The notes: generated by a model from the sequence alone, not told the origin. Counted from the first letter of the stretch, positions 42,209 through 50,735 are shown. The stretch: 64,000 nt of DNA from Acinetobacter johnsonii CIP 64.6 (GCF_000368045.1 NZ_KB849235.1:164310-228309); one strand, 5' to 3'. Program-made: numbers and translations.

Positions 42209-42772
42209 TTAAAAATGTATTTTTAACTGCTTTTCTAATTCAGATGAAATTCGCTTACTTGAATGAATTGCATCATCAATTAGTAAATCTTTCCTTTTTG
42301 GGTCAATAATCATACTCGGGTTTTCAATAACTGTATCGAAAGTGATTGACTCATGGTATTCAGAATAATACTTATTTAGGTTTTTTTTAATATTTTTGAC
42401 GAAACTAGAAGTTTTAAAGACCGAAGTGATTGGGCCTCCACATGGAAAATTATCTATTTCAACCTTAATGAAAGTTAAATATAAAGAAACCTTTTTCCGA
42501 TCCTTTTCGAGCTCAACCTTGCCTTTGGGTTCATCTAAGTCATGCAACATCGAATCAATAAATTTCTCATTATTTTTTATAATAAGATCATTAATGGACT
42601 TGATTGATTTCATAAGCATCATCTTATGCTGTCTAAAAATAAAGAAATAAAGACTTGAGATAGCTCCCAAAATAGTTACGATAATTCCAATATATTTACT
42701 GATATCAATTGCCATCCAATATGATAAAGCAATTAAAATCAACAAATTAAGAATAGCTAAAATGTTAGTCAT
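42209..42772 (-). CDS. Two-TM protein, third gene of the STAS/ATPase cassette
   Basis: 187 residues: two adjacent N-terminal helices (about 4-22 ILAILNLLILIALSYWMAI and 27-47 IGIIVTILGAISSLYFFIF), then a cytoplasmic domain of about 140 residues, Lys-rich with KKVSLYLTFIKVEIDNFPCGGP in the middle and a helical C-terminus. No family is recognised. The ATG overlaps the DUF4325 gene stop (ATGA), and a terminator follows, so it is made strictly with its partners. A membrane-acting output or sensor of the ATPase/STAS pair is inferred, not shown. Confidence 0.65.
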   Translation of the reverse strand: MTNILAILNLLILIALSYWMAIDISKYIGIIVTILGAISSLYFFIFRQHKMMLMKSIKSINDLIIKNNEKFIDSMLHDLDEPKGKVELEKDRKKVSLYLTFIKVEIDNFPCGGPITSVFKTSSFVKNIKKNLNKYYSEYHESITFDTVIENPSMIIDPKRKDLLIDDAIHSSKRISSELEKQLKIHF

Positions 42773-43113
42773 GCGCGTTTAATATATTGAAAAATTCTAT
42801 CTTCAATTAACTCTTTAAGCTCAATATCTACTAAAATTTTAAGGTGTGATTGAATTAGCTCTTTTTTGATGCCTGCACGAACAAGCCCACCAAAAGCCTC
42901 TTCAAGAAATGAAGAGCCCGCCATTGATACGTTATTAAAATCAAGAACTAAGATTTGATCAGATTTCTGATTAATGAGATTAGAGAAAAAAGGATATAAA
43001 ACTTTTTCTCTAAAGGCTTCCCCACTAAACTCTCCATCCGTCTTTTTACGCCCCATAGGTCTATGATGAAATTCATTCCCTACATCATAAATAACATTTT
43101 CCATTTTAGGCAT
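42769..43113 (-). CDS. STAS-like DUF4325 protein
   Basis: About 114 residues from the ATG at 43113, which overlaps the ATPase stop by 8 bases (a TTG 24 bases earlier is less likely). It matches the DUF4325 pattern: DGEFSGEAFREKVLYPFF (26-43) and LDFNNVSMAGSSFLEEAFGGLVRAG (57-81). This is a STAS-related fold like anti-anti-sigma factors; the SSFLEE segment occupies the place of the phospho-acceptor loop. Partner-switching with the RsbW-like ATPase encoded directly upstream is a strong inference. Confidence 0.8.
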   Translation of the reverse strand: MPKMENVIYDVGNEFHHRPMGRKKTDGEFSGEAFREKVLYPFFSNLINQKSDQILVLDFNNVSMAGSSFLEEAFGGLVRAGIKKELIQSHLKILVDIELKELIEDRIFQYIKRA

Positions 43114-44110
43114 CTCTTTGTAAACTTTTGTTGGCAAGGTTTAGTGGTAATGACCAAATAACTGTGGTTCCTTGAACTGCTTCTGGATAATCTTTTGGGC
43201 CTGCTTCCGAGGACCATGCGCCATTTCGACTAATAACCATCACCTTGGATCCATCCATATCTTGCTCCACCTGCATGATATCAGTAAAACCCTTACCTCT
43301 GTAATCCAGACCTGTTGCAGATTTGTGCAATTTAGTCGCTAATTCAATCAACTGTGAATCTTTTTTGGATAGATACAGGTCATTTAAGTTCATCATCTTC
43401 TCCATCCAAGTAACAGGTACAGTAGATGGTATGGTTTTTCCAAGATCAGATAAAACGATATAACAGCTATCACATTCTGGATCTATAGCGAAAAATAGTA
43501 GCCATTTTTTATAAGAGTCATTTAAGTCATAAGCATGGTTAATAACATTTGTTATTGCTTCTGAAATAGCATTATGAAGAATTAATTTACTTTTTTTATC
43601 TTTCACAATTTTATCAATGTGGTCTTCAATTTCATCATATTTCTCATCTAACTCTGCGCTAATTCCTTCAATAATATTCCATCTTTCTACAATTTTTAGT
43701 AATTTGGTGGGGCTGTATTCCGCTACTTTCATCAGTTTATGAATACCTAATTTAGAAAGCATGGCACGCACAGTCGTAAATGAGGATGAACGCCCCTTTA
43801 TGTTGAGTTTATTACTTAATTTATCAAGTTTATGAACAAGATAGATTGCTCCATCAGGATATAGTACCTCAACATTCTTAAAATCAAGAAATATCGGTTT
43901 ATTTGTAGTATCTCGAATATGAATATGTTTAAGAGCCTTTAATAGTTTCGCTCTATATGCTGGATTTGAAATCGAAATGTATTTCGGAAATTTAACAGTT
44001 ACCTCCTTATCAAAAGAAAGACCTGTTAATTTTATCTTAATTTTTTTATTTCGATACTTAATATTCAAACGAATTTGTCTGAGAATTAATTTATGACTCG
44101 GTTTTCTCAC
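43106..44110 (-). CDS. STAS-like plus RsbW-type HATPase protein
   Basis: 334 residues, GTG start. Residues 70-130 look like a STAS-type domain (PIFLDFKNVEVLYPDGAIYL). Residues 175-322 form a GHKL ATPase: N-box HNAISEAITNVINHA (Glu184, Asn188, His192), G1 SDLGKTIP (Asp222, Gly224), G2 GLDYRGKGF (267-275) and the late GTTVIWSLPL strand. That N-box is of the anti-sigma kinase type (RsbW/SpoIIAB), not a two-component histidine kinase, and no H-box is present. It leads the cassette and overlaps the DUF4325 gene. AT-rich upstream DNA should hold the promoter. Role in defence or stress signalling is inferred. Confidence 0.82.
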   Translation of the reverse strand: MRKPSHKLILRQIRLNIKYRNKKIKIKLTGLSFDKEVTVKFPKYISISNPAYRAKLLKALKHIHIRDTTNKPIFLDFKNVEVLYPDGAIYLVHKLDKLSNKLNIKGRSSSFTTVRAMLSKLGIHKLMKVAEYSPTKLLKIVERWNIIEGISAELDEKYDEIEDHIDKIVKDKKSKLILHNAISEAITNVINHAYDLNDSYKKWLLFFAIDPECDSCYIVLSDLGKTIPSTVPVTWMEKMMNLNDLYLSKKDSQLIELATKLHKSATGLDYRGKGFTDIMQVEQDMDGSKVMVISRNGAWSSEAGPKDYPEAVQGTTVIWSLPLNLANKSLQRDA

Positions 44111-44366
44111 AAATTCTAACTCTTATTAACTTCTCAGTAAGATAATATAAATTTTCAAAAAATCAATCATTTAAATGCTTTTTTCATAAAAAACTTAAAA
44201 TAGAAAAATTTCAATCAAAATTACTCTTTATTGTGTTTTCATTTCACCTTCCAACCACACAACAAGACTCATCTTCGTCAACTCTAAAAAGTCCAATATC
44301 AGTCAGGCTTAACATACTCTTTCAACTTAATCATGATGCCGTCAATCGCCAGCAACTCATTACGAG

Positions 44367-44708
44367 TCAAGCTAGAACATCTGAAGATTCAAATTTCCTC
44401 TTATGCCCCAAGATATCTGATTTGCACCAATATTCATCTAACTGAGTGTTAATTAAATCTTCTTCCATAGATTCGAGAACATAAAAAAGCCTTAACTCTT
44501 CATTTCTTTCTAAAATCTTAAGTCTATATTTTTCTATTTCAGCCACTCCAGGCTTGGCAATAACTTTCTGAAACCCAGCGCTAAATATTATTGGTGCAAC
44601 TGGTTTTTCGTATTCACATTGCCACTCTATTTCGTCAGCAACTCCCCCTACAGCTAAAATTTCCCTAACCTTACCTGCAGCTACCCCACCAATAACCGCG
44701 ATTTTCAT
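44367..44708 (-). CDS. Hypothetical protein, 113 residues
   Basis: The start MKIAVIGGVAAGKVREILAVGGVADEIEWQC resembles a nucleotide-binding beta-alpha-beta opening, but no full Rossmann or P-loop motif follows. The rest is acidic and helical (AEIEKYRLKILERNEELRLFYVLESMEEDL). An in-frame extension upstream to 44783 is AT-rich and unlikely. It precedes the ATPase cassette on the same strand with 256 bases between. Function unknown. Confidence 0.5.
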   Translation of the reverse strand: MKIAVIGGVAAGKVREILAVGGVADEIEWQCEYEKPVAPIIFSAGFQKVIAKPGVAEIEKYRLKILERNEELRLFYVLESMEEDLINTQLDEYWCKSDILGHKRKFESSDVLA

Positions 44709-44867
44709 AAAAATCTCAATATATAATGTAAAGATAGATTGATAACACATTGAAATATTTAAACAAGCATAATATTTTAACAAATATTTTCTAAGCTTCA
44801 GTTTATATCTAATGACCTACATCCCATATAATGAAACTATGGGTTATGTATATTTTAGTAATAAGAA

Positions 44868-44902
44868 AAAACCCCGCCAATAATGCATATGAGCGGGGTT
44901 TT
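44868..44902. terminator. Hairpin terminator
   Basis: AACCCCGC and GCGGGGTT arms with a 15-base loop and flanking A and T runs. It lies just before the second hairpin that is split by the IS at 44975. Confidence 0.7.
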
Positions 44903-44974
44903 ATGTGCCGTAATCCGTTCGGCAAAAAGGAAATGTAAATTACTCAATAAAAAACCCGCTTACCTCTCCCAAAG

Positions 44975-46013
44975 GGCTTTGTTGCACAAACCTATCTGTA
45001 AAGGCTTTTTTAGCGATATAATTTTCAAATGAAGAAGCCTACACACAAAATCTACCGCACAACCAATTGGCCCGCATATAACCGAGCACTCATGAGTCGC
45101 GGAAATATTGCCATTTGGTTTGATCCTGCTACGCAATGGTATGCGCCATCAAAAGGCAAACAAGGGCGAAATCAAACCTACTCCGACGCAGCCATCCAAT
45201 GCTGCTTAATGATTAAATCCTTATTCCGTCTGTCTTTACGTATGGTCACTGGCTTTGTGCAAAGTCTGATTAAACTTTGCGGATTAAATTGGATAGCTCC
45301 AGATTACACCACGCTTTGTAGAAGACAAAAGCATATTGATATTGTAATCAGCTACCAAAAAAGTAGCGATGGGCTGCATCTACTCATGGACTCTACAGGC
45401 ATGAAGTTTCTAGGTGAGGGCGAATGGAAACGCAAGAAACATGGATCTGAATATCGTCGCCAATGGCGTAAACTTCATATTGGTATAGATGCCAAAACCC
45501 TACAAATACGAGCAGTTCAGCTTACAACCAATAATGTCAGTGATTCACAGGTGCTTGGTGATTTACTTGATCAGATTCCACAAGATGAGCGGATTGACTC
45601 TGTTTATACCGATGGAGCTTATGACACCAAGCAATGCCGTCAGGTCATTGCAGATCGGCAAGCGCATGCGGTGATTCCACCTAGAAAAAATGCGAAACCA
45701 TGGAAAGATACAAAGAGTAGCTCGCTAGAGCGAAATGAATTACTTCGAACAATTAAACGTTTAGGCAGGACACTATGGAAAAAATGGTCAGGCTATCATC
45801 GGCGAAGTTTGGTTGAAACTAAGATGCACTGCATTAAATTATTAGGAGATAAACTCAGCGCAAGGAGTTTTGGTAGCCAAGTCAATGAGATCCATGCACG
45901 TGTAGCAGTCCTTAACAGATTTACGGAATTAGGTCGACCACTTACCCAAGTTACGCCTTAAATTTGGCTCAATTCGGGGCGCTTTGCATTTCAAAACTTT
46001 GTGCAACAAAGCC
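44975..46013 (+). mobile_element. Complete IS5-family (IS903-group-like) element, 1039 bp
   Basis: Terminal repeats GGCTTTGTTGCACAAA (left) and TTTGTGCAACAAAGCC (right) bound one transposase gene. A perfect 9-bp target duplication CTCCCAAAG is present at 44966-44974 and 46014-46022, the length expected for the IS903 group. The insertion lies in the loop of a predicted terminator hairpin. The right half is duplicated at 41116-41635. Confidence 0.95.
45029..45961 (+). CDS. IS5-family transposase
   Basis: 310-residue DDE transposase spanning almost the whole IS. The DDE_Tnp_1 core shows HLLMDSTGMKF (first Asp), VYTDGAYDTKQCR (second Asp) and the YHRRSLVETKMHCIKLLGD block (Y-(2)-R-(3)-E-(6)-K signature of IS4/IS5). 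N-terminal TTNWPAYNRALMSRGNIAIWFD is typical of the IS903 group. The frame is intact, so the element is probably active. Confidence 0.95.
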   Translation: MKKPTHKIYRTTNWPAYNRALMSRGNIAIWFDPATQWYAPSKGKQGRNQTYSDAAIQCCLMIKSLFRLSLRMVTGFVQSLIKLCGLNWIAPDYTTLCRRQKHIDIVISYQKSSDGLHLLMDSTGMKFLGEGEWKRKKHGSEYRRQWRKLHIGIDAKTLQIRAVQLTTNNVSDSQVLGDLLDQIPQDERIDSVYTDGAYDTKQCRQVIADRQAHAVIPPRKNAKPWKDTKSSSLERNELLRTIKRLGRTLWKKWSGYHRRSLVETKMHCIKLLGDKLSARSFGSQVNEIHARVAVLNRFTELGRPLTQVTP

Positions 46014-46022
46014 CTCCCAAAG

Positions 46023-46678
46023 TAAGCGGGTTAAATTTGCGCTTTATTACTAATTCTTTAATTCATCTTTATTTTTCACAGAATATAATCCCATTGTTTC
46101 ACTATGATGAATAAATCACTCAATTTCTTAAATATCACTTAACTTCTTTCAAACAATCCCGACACACCTTGATTTCTTCATCATCAATCGTTTAATCGAT
46201 CTCAGTCGCACCATGCAGGCCGAATAAGCACATCAGTAATCTAAGCATGATTTTACTCCTGGACAATCAAGCAATCATGTCGCAAGAAATGTCAGTTACT
46301 TTTACTTATAAAACATAAATTTATGATATTTATTTCCATAATAATGTCAGTAATTTTGTCGAACTAAACAAGATCCCCTCCTGGCTAATCAAGCATTTTA
46401 ACTTGGTGTGATTACACTAATATTTCTCAGGGCAATAAAAAAAGGACGTGGCAAATTGCCACACCCTTGCCTTAGATTACGATATTGACCAGCTCGGCAA
46501 CTGATCTACCGCTACTCGACACAATAAACTTCTCAAAGTTAGCTATTGATCCGCTTTGTGTCTTTCATCTTGATTAGTCGGGGTGTCACCCACAATTTAT
46601 GGCTCTAAGGCTAACTCAATATGTGACGAAATCACATTGGATTCAAACCAATTTATACGGCTGGTTTCAGCATCCCAC
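46023..46678. other. Island gap between two insertion sequences
   Basis: It contains the right arm of the split terminator (46022-46032), a decayed small ORF (46135-46248), and a hairpin GACGTGGCAAATTGCCAC near 46455. No tRNA could be confirmed in the stretch before the second IS. Confidence 0.4.
46135..46248 (-). pseudogene. Small phage CxxC protein, interrupted by a stop
   Basis: MLRLLMCLFGLHGATEID, then an in-frame TAA, then TIDDEEIKVCRDCLKEVK and stop. The first part is like the small phage proteins that open with a Cys-x4-His helix and end in a CxxC knuckle. The internal stop suggests decay; a short peptide alone is possible. Confidence 0.35.
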
Positions 46679-46717
46679 GGTAATCCTCCCATAAATAACC
46701 GAAGTTAAAAGTAGAGG

Positions 46718-47533
46718 TTAAGCAGCCATTAGAGGTGGCTTTCCTTTGTTAGCTTGATGTGGTCTTTCATGGTTGTAATGCCACAACCAGTTTGTTGCAT
46801 AATCTTGTACTTCATCCAAAGTATCAAATAAATGCTTGCTCAGCCAACTATAACGTATGGTCCGATTATAGCGTTCAATATACGCATTCTGCTGTGGCTT
46901 ACCCGGTTGAATATATTCAATACGAATACCGTGCTCAGTAGCCCAGCGCACAAATTCGTGACTGATAAATTCGGGACCATTATCGCATCGGATCACTAAC
47001 GGTTTTTCTCTCCACTCCAGCAATTGATTCAACGTACGAATAACCCTGATTGTGGGCAATGAGAACCCTGCGTCAATGGCTAGGCCTTCGCGGCGGTAAT
47101 CATCAATCACATTCAATAATCGAAACTTGCGACCATCGGAAAGCTGATCATGCATAAAATCTAATGACCAAACCTGATTTTCTCGGATTGGTTCTTTCAA
47201 TGGTTCAGGCGCATGCCGTTTTAGTCTTCTTCTCGGTTTAATACGCAGATTCAGTGCCAACTCACAGTAAATGCGGTAAACCCGCTTGTGATTCCAGCAG
47301 CAACTCTCAACATGCCGTAAATACGAGAAGCACAAACCAAAGCCCCAATCGGAATTTTCCTCAGTGAGTTCAATGAGCTGTTCAGCAATGAGTGCATTGT
47401 CATCGCTGAGTTTGGCTTGATAGCGGTAGCAGGTTTCACTAATGCCAAATGCTTTACAAGCCAAACGAATACTAATGGCATGCTGGGCAACTGCCTGTTG
47501 TGCCATCTTACGCCGGCAAGATGGCTTTACCAC
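46718..47533 (-). CDS. IS3-family transposase orfB
   Basis: 271 residues of the rve integrase-type catalytic ORF. HTH_21-like region (about 30-85), then DDE residues in VWSLDFMHDQL (Asp), IRCDNGPEF (Asp) and GKPQQNAYIERYNRT (Glu). The C-terminus WHYNHERPHQANKGKPPLMA is the usual ending. It begins inside the end of orfA and in nature is produced as an OrfAB fusion by -1 frameshift. Intact. Confidence 0.93.
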   Translation of the reverse strand: MVKPSCRRKMAQQAVAQHAISIRLACKAFGISETCYRYQAKLSDDNALIAEQLIELTEENSDWGFGLCFSYLRHVESCCWNHKRVYRIYCELALNLRIKPRRRLKRHAPEPLKEPIRENQVWSLDFMHDQLSDGRKFRLLNVIDDYRREGLAIDAGFSLPTIRVIRTLNQLLEWREKPLVIRCDNGPEFISHEFVRWATEHGIRIEYIQPGKPQQNAYIERYNRTIRYSWLSKHLFDTLDEVQDYATNWLWHYNHERPHQANKGKPPLMAA

Positions 47534-47793
47534 TTTTTTGCCATCGCTTCCTGGATGATTTCGGCCTTTAATCGCTCTTCCGCATACATCTTTTTAAGTC
47601 TGGTATTTTCGGCTTCTAGCTCTTTCAGTCGAGCCATTAATGATGTATCCATACCACCATATTTGGCACGCCATTTATAAAAGGTAGCATTACTCATGCC
47701 GTGTTCACGGCAAAGGGTCGCTACAGGTGTGCCAGATTCTGCCTGTTTCAAGATGGACATGATCTGACTGTCAGTAAATTTAGATGTTTTCAT
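47527..47793 (-). CDS. IS3-family transposase orfA
   Basis: 88 residues: helix-turn-helix FTDSQIMSILKQAESGTPVATLCREHGMSNATFYKWRAKYGG, then a leucine-zipper-like segment (LKELEAENTRLKKMYAEERL). A slippery heptamer AAAAAAG occurs near its end (47533-47539), where -1 slippage joins it to orfB. Binds the terminal repeats. Confidence 0.93.
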   Translation of the reverse strand: MKTSKFTDSQIMSILKQAESGTPVATLCREHGMSNATFYKWRAKYGGMDTSLMARLKELEAENTRLKKMYAEERLKAEIIQEAMAKKW

Positions 47794-48082
47794 GCAGAAT
47801 CTCCTGCTCGTATCTTAAGAGAAAATTCTACTTTTAGATCCTATTATTTTTAGGGGGGATTACCCCACCGTTTGCGCTTTTAGCTGAGCAAATGAATGCA
47901 TAGCGTCACAAATCCGAATTACCTAATGGCTGACGTTATTTCATAAGATCACCAGTGAGTCAGGTTTATAGAATCTCAGGCATTAAAAAGCCCAATCATT
48001 TGACCGAGCTTTGATGTAATTAAATATCTGGGTGGCGGCATTAAAATTTAAACCACTACGAATAAAGTCAAGCCGCCATAAA

Positions 48083-48111
48083 AAAAGCCTAATCCACGGG
48101 GACTAGGCTAT
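48083..48111 (-). terminator. Terminator downstream of the island tRNA
   Basis: AGCCTA-x-TCC / GGA-x-TAGGCT hairpin, followed on the minus strand by TTTTTTTAT. It lies 22 bases beyond the tRNA CCA end. Confidence 0.75.
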
Positions 48112-48132
48112 AAACTTTGAATCTTTTTTCGT

Positions 48133-48209
<77 letters not shown>

Positions 48210-48307
48210 TCAACGAGTTAGCTTTATACGCCCTAAGCAACCACAAAGCAAACTTTATTTGAAATATAAACACTTATAGTATTAACGAAATTCAAAATAT
48301 CTAAAGC

Positions 48308-48595
48308 CTACCCTAAAATTGCTTCAGTTATAAATGCTGGATGAGATGCTCGATAGAGGCTCAATCTTCTCTTTTCACCCTCTAAAAAAAACTTGGGTTC
48401 TTCCGACCATATTGATTTTCTCGAATCAAGCCCGGATAGACCTACTGCCCAATCAGAAACAGCCCCATAAACAAAAGTATTATCAGCGAAAATTAATTTG
48501 GTCTTGTTATGTGTACTATTTATAAGAACTTTATGTGTTGGTAATGAACCGAATACACTAATCTGAGTGTAAATGTATTTATAGATTTCAGGCAT
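48308..48595 (-). CDS. Hypothetical island protein, 95 residues
   Basis: From the ATG at 48595 (a GTG 12 bases earlier is possible). A beta-rich sequence: YKYIYTQISVFGSLPTHKVLINSTHNKTKLIFADNTFVYGAVSDWAVGLSG, then a charged Lys/Arg/Glu part. No family is recognised. It lies alone between the tRNA and a stretch of terminators, with no clear ribosome site, so its status is moderate. Confidence 0.45.
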   Translation of the reverse strand: MPEIYKYIYTQISVFGSLPTHKVLINSTHNKTKLIFADNTFVYGAVSDWAVGLSGLDSRKSIWSEEPKFFLEGEKRRLSLYRASHPAFITEAILG

Positions 48596-48978
48596 ATAGA
48601 GGAGCACTTAAAAGAGAGCGTCACTATACCATCTTAGTTGTTTAAAAAGCCCATCAAAGCCCATGCAATTTGTATACAGCAATAAAAAAGCCCTACATCT
48701 CTGTAAGGCTTTTCCCCTTGACTCATTTTGCGCTGATACAAGGAATCGTTGTTTTTATTTACAACAAAATAATTAAATCATTAATCGAATAAAAAATGAA
48801 GCAAAAAAAACCTGCAACTTGGGGAAGGTGCAGGTATAAACAGATATTAACTATCATGGAGAACTTAATACCAACTAATATACTTGGTTTATATTGAGAT
48901 CTCATTCACATTTTATTCCAAATTATTTAGGAATAAAAAAAAGCCCACCATTTGGCGAGCTTTCCTTGATGCTTAAAC

Positions 48979-49218
48979 CTATTCTTTTGAACACTTCACT
49001 TCAAACTGGTATTCGTCTTGGGTAACCTTAATTTTAATATTTTTATATTTTCGTTTGTTTGGATCCATTGCCGACCCTGCTACTTCCTCAAAAAAGCTAC
49101 GATCATTCATTAGCTCGCCATACGCTTTATAACCCAACAAAATCTTTTCAGGTTTTTTGCCGTTAACTACTAATTCACTAAGAGTATCATCTAATTTCTT
49201 GACAGTTAGAATTGCCAT
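48979..49218 (-). CDS. Hypothetical phage protein, 79 residues
   Basis: A small soluble protein, MAILTVKKLDDTLSELVVNGKKPEKILLGYKAYGELMND, with a Lys-rich second half KYKNIKIKVTQDEYQFEV. The LLGYKAYGELMND segment recalls small phage proteins of unknown role. A terminator hairpin (AAAGC...GCTTT) sits about 20 bases past the stop. Its transcription is independent of the tRNA. Confidence 0.5.
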   Translation of the reverse strand: MAILTVKKLDDTLSELVVNGKKPEKILLGYKAYGELMNDRSFFEEVAGSAMDPNKRKYKNIKIKVTQDEYQFEVKCSKE

Positions 49219-49383
49219 TTCAGTTAAAGCTCAAAACAAAAATTCATTATTGCTTATTTTCATGAACAAACAATGTCAAAAAAAAGCCCATCAAATGATG
49301 AGCTTTTAAGTCTTGGTCTCGGATAACCCGTAATACGACCAGTATAGTGAAACTATAGCTTAGATTCCGAAATAATGGAATCC

Positions 49384-49488
49384 CTAGGCCTTTAATTCCT
49401 TGTAAGTATTTTTCTTATACTTTTCAACCGCCTTTGACGCCTCATCAATTGCCGACTCCATAGCCATCCGAATATCAACTTCTTGCAT
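49384..49488 (-). CDS. Possible 34-residue protein
   Basis: MQEVDIRMAMESAIDEASKA then VEKYKKNTYKELKA: a single amphipathic charged helix. It lies head-to-head with the truncated methyltransferase and is followed by a terminator-like hairpin at about 49280-49306. Small and without a family, so only tentative. Confidence 0.3.
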   Translation of the reverse strand: MQEVDIRMAMESAIDEASKAVEKYKKNTYKELKA

Positions 49489-49493
49489 TACGC

Positions 49494-50237
49494 ATGACTG
49501 GTGATAACCACGGCGAAGCGATTATTCGTTTAGATGGTTTTCGCGTTACTGCACGTTTTGAAGTTGAAGCATTTGAAGGCAGCTACGGCGTACCAGGTAA
49601 TGAATTCACAGCTGTAGACGTAACCAGCCTTGATGAAGTGACCGTTTCAGATGCCCTACACACAATTGCAACTGGTGGGCATCACGGCTTAGTGTCGGCA
49701 TTTTTAGCCAAAAACTATACTGGAGTCGTTGGTAGTTCAGCAAAAGAACCCGTCCATACAATTACAGCCAGGGACCACAATTCACTTGTTGTCAGTCATT
49801 TATCGAAGATGAAGAACAACTGCATTGGTCAGGAGTTGAGTGAACCGATCCACACCATGACCACTGTTAATCAGTTTGCTGAAGTACGCGCTTTTCTGAC
49901 TGCCTTCTATGGCAATGAGAAAGACGGTAATTCAATTGGGGAACCTTTACGCACTATTCCAACACGTGACCGGTTTGGATTGGTAACTGTTGGCCAACAG
50001 CAATATCAAATTGTAGATATTGGTTTCCGTATGCTTCAACCAGTAGAGCTATTCAAAGCTCAAGGCTTTCCTGATTCTTATATTTTTGAAAAAGGATTGG
50101 ATGAGCATGGTACCGAAATCCGACTGACTAAAACTGAGCAAACAAGAATGGTTGGTAATTCAGTTTGCCCTCAGTTATCTCGAGCATTGGTCGAAGCCAA
50201 TTTTAAACATGAAAGCAAATATCGAGGTGCAGCATGA
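49494..50237 (+). pseudogene. Phage DNA cytosine-5 methyltransferase, C-terminal part only
   Basis: 247 residues that belong to the second half of a Dcm-like enzyme: four imperfect repeats of the type DALHTIATGGHHGLV, EPVHTITARDHNSLV, EPIHTMTTVNQFAEV, EPLRTIPTRDRFGLV, then RMLQPVELFKAQGFPDSYIF (motif IX area) and GNSVCPQLSRAL (motif X). Motif I (SAM site), the PCQ catalytic loop (IV) and ENV (VI) are absent because unrelated sequence lies upstream. It cannot methylate by itself. Confidence 0.75.
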
Positions 50238-50443
50238 AAGACCTCCAACACATCGCCCAAGAACTTGCTGAAGAATTCGCACCACTCGTTATAGGTCAAT
50301 CAGGTGCAACCAAGACATTCACGGCGGAGCAAGCCTCTGCCCTATATCACATCCTTGTAAGTTTTGGATATAAGGATGAATGCAAGGGCTTGGATACCAA
50401 ATTACCGTTTGAGTTAATTGATATTAAGAAGGAGGTATCTTAA
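50234..50443 (+). CDS. Hypothetical phage protein, 69 residues
   Basis: It overlaps the methyltransferase remnant by 4 bases (ATGA) and abuts the excisionase-like gene, so it is the middle gene of an early phage operon. Helical and soluble: LQHIAQELAEEFAPLV, then TFTAEQASALYHILVSFGYKDE. No family is recognised. Confidence 0.55.
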   Translation: MKDLQHIAQELAEEFAPLVIGQSGATKTFTAEQASALYHILVSFGYKDECKGLDTKLPFELIDIKKEVS

Positions 50444-50707
50444 ATGGCTCGTTTAACTAAAATCGATAAAATGTCTGCATGCGAAAAAAAAGCTGTAATT
50501 AAAGATTTTCGTAATGCGCCACCTGAAGCGGATTTTCCACCCGAAGCCATTGCACTAACCTTTCATATTTCACTGGCTTGGCTGCAAAAGAAGAGATGTG
50601 AAGGTGGTGGAATACCCTTTTCAAAACCGACAGCTAAAACAGTACTCTATCGAAAAAGTGATGTTTTAGAATTTATGGACAGCAACCGGCTCCAACACAC
50701 AGCCTAA
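50444..50707 (+). CDS. Excisionase/AlpA-like small DNA-binding protein
   Basis: 87 residues. The C-terminal part (ALTFHISLAWLQKKRCEGGGIPFSKPTAKTVLYRKSDVLEFMDSN) matches the MerR-like winged helix of excisionases and AlpA regulators: a helix-turn-helix, then a wing with V-x-Y-R-K-S-D-V-x-x-F. AAGGAGG about 9 bases upstream is a strong ribosome site. It is the last gene before attR, the classic location of xis relative to the attachment site, so it probably directs excision with the integrase. Confidence 0.75.
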   Translation: MARLTKIDKMSACEKKAVIKDFRNAPPEADFPPEAIALTFHISLAWLQKKRCEGGGIPFSKPTAKTVLYRKSDVLEFMDSNRLQHTA

Positions 50708-50735
50708 TAAAAAGCCCTCAGTTGAGGGCTTTATT
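50708..50735. terminator. Terminator after the excisionase-like gene
   Basis: AAAGCCCTCA-GT-TGAGGGCTTT followed by ATTTTTG; 10-bp perfect stem. Confidence 0.88.

Larger units (their letters stand above)
46679..47864 (-). mobile_element. Complete IS3-family element (IS407-like), 1186 bp
   Basis: Terminal sequences GGTAATCCTCCCATAAATAA (left) and, inverted, GGTAATCCCCCCTAAAAATA (right) enclose overlapping orfA and orfB on the minus strand. A 4-bp target duplication CCAC flanks it (46675-46678 and 47865-47868), matching the IS407 group. Confidence 0.88.

Noticed and set aside
44233..44445. 70-codon plus-strand ORF upstream of the ATPase cassette
   Set aside because: No ribosome site or family; overlaps the minus-strand hypothetical gene and AT-rich promoter DNA.
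46590..46678. Possible tRNA-like sequence before the second IS (GGTTTGAATCC on the minus strand)
   Set aside because: No acceptor stem or anticodon arm could be folded around it.
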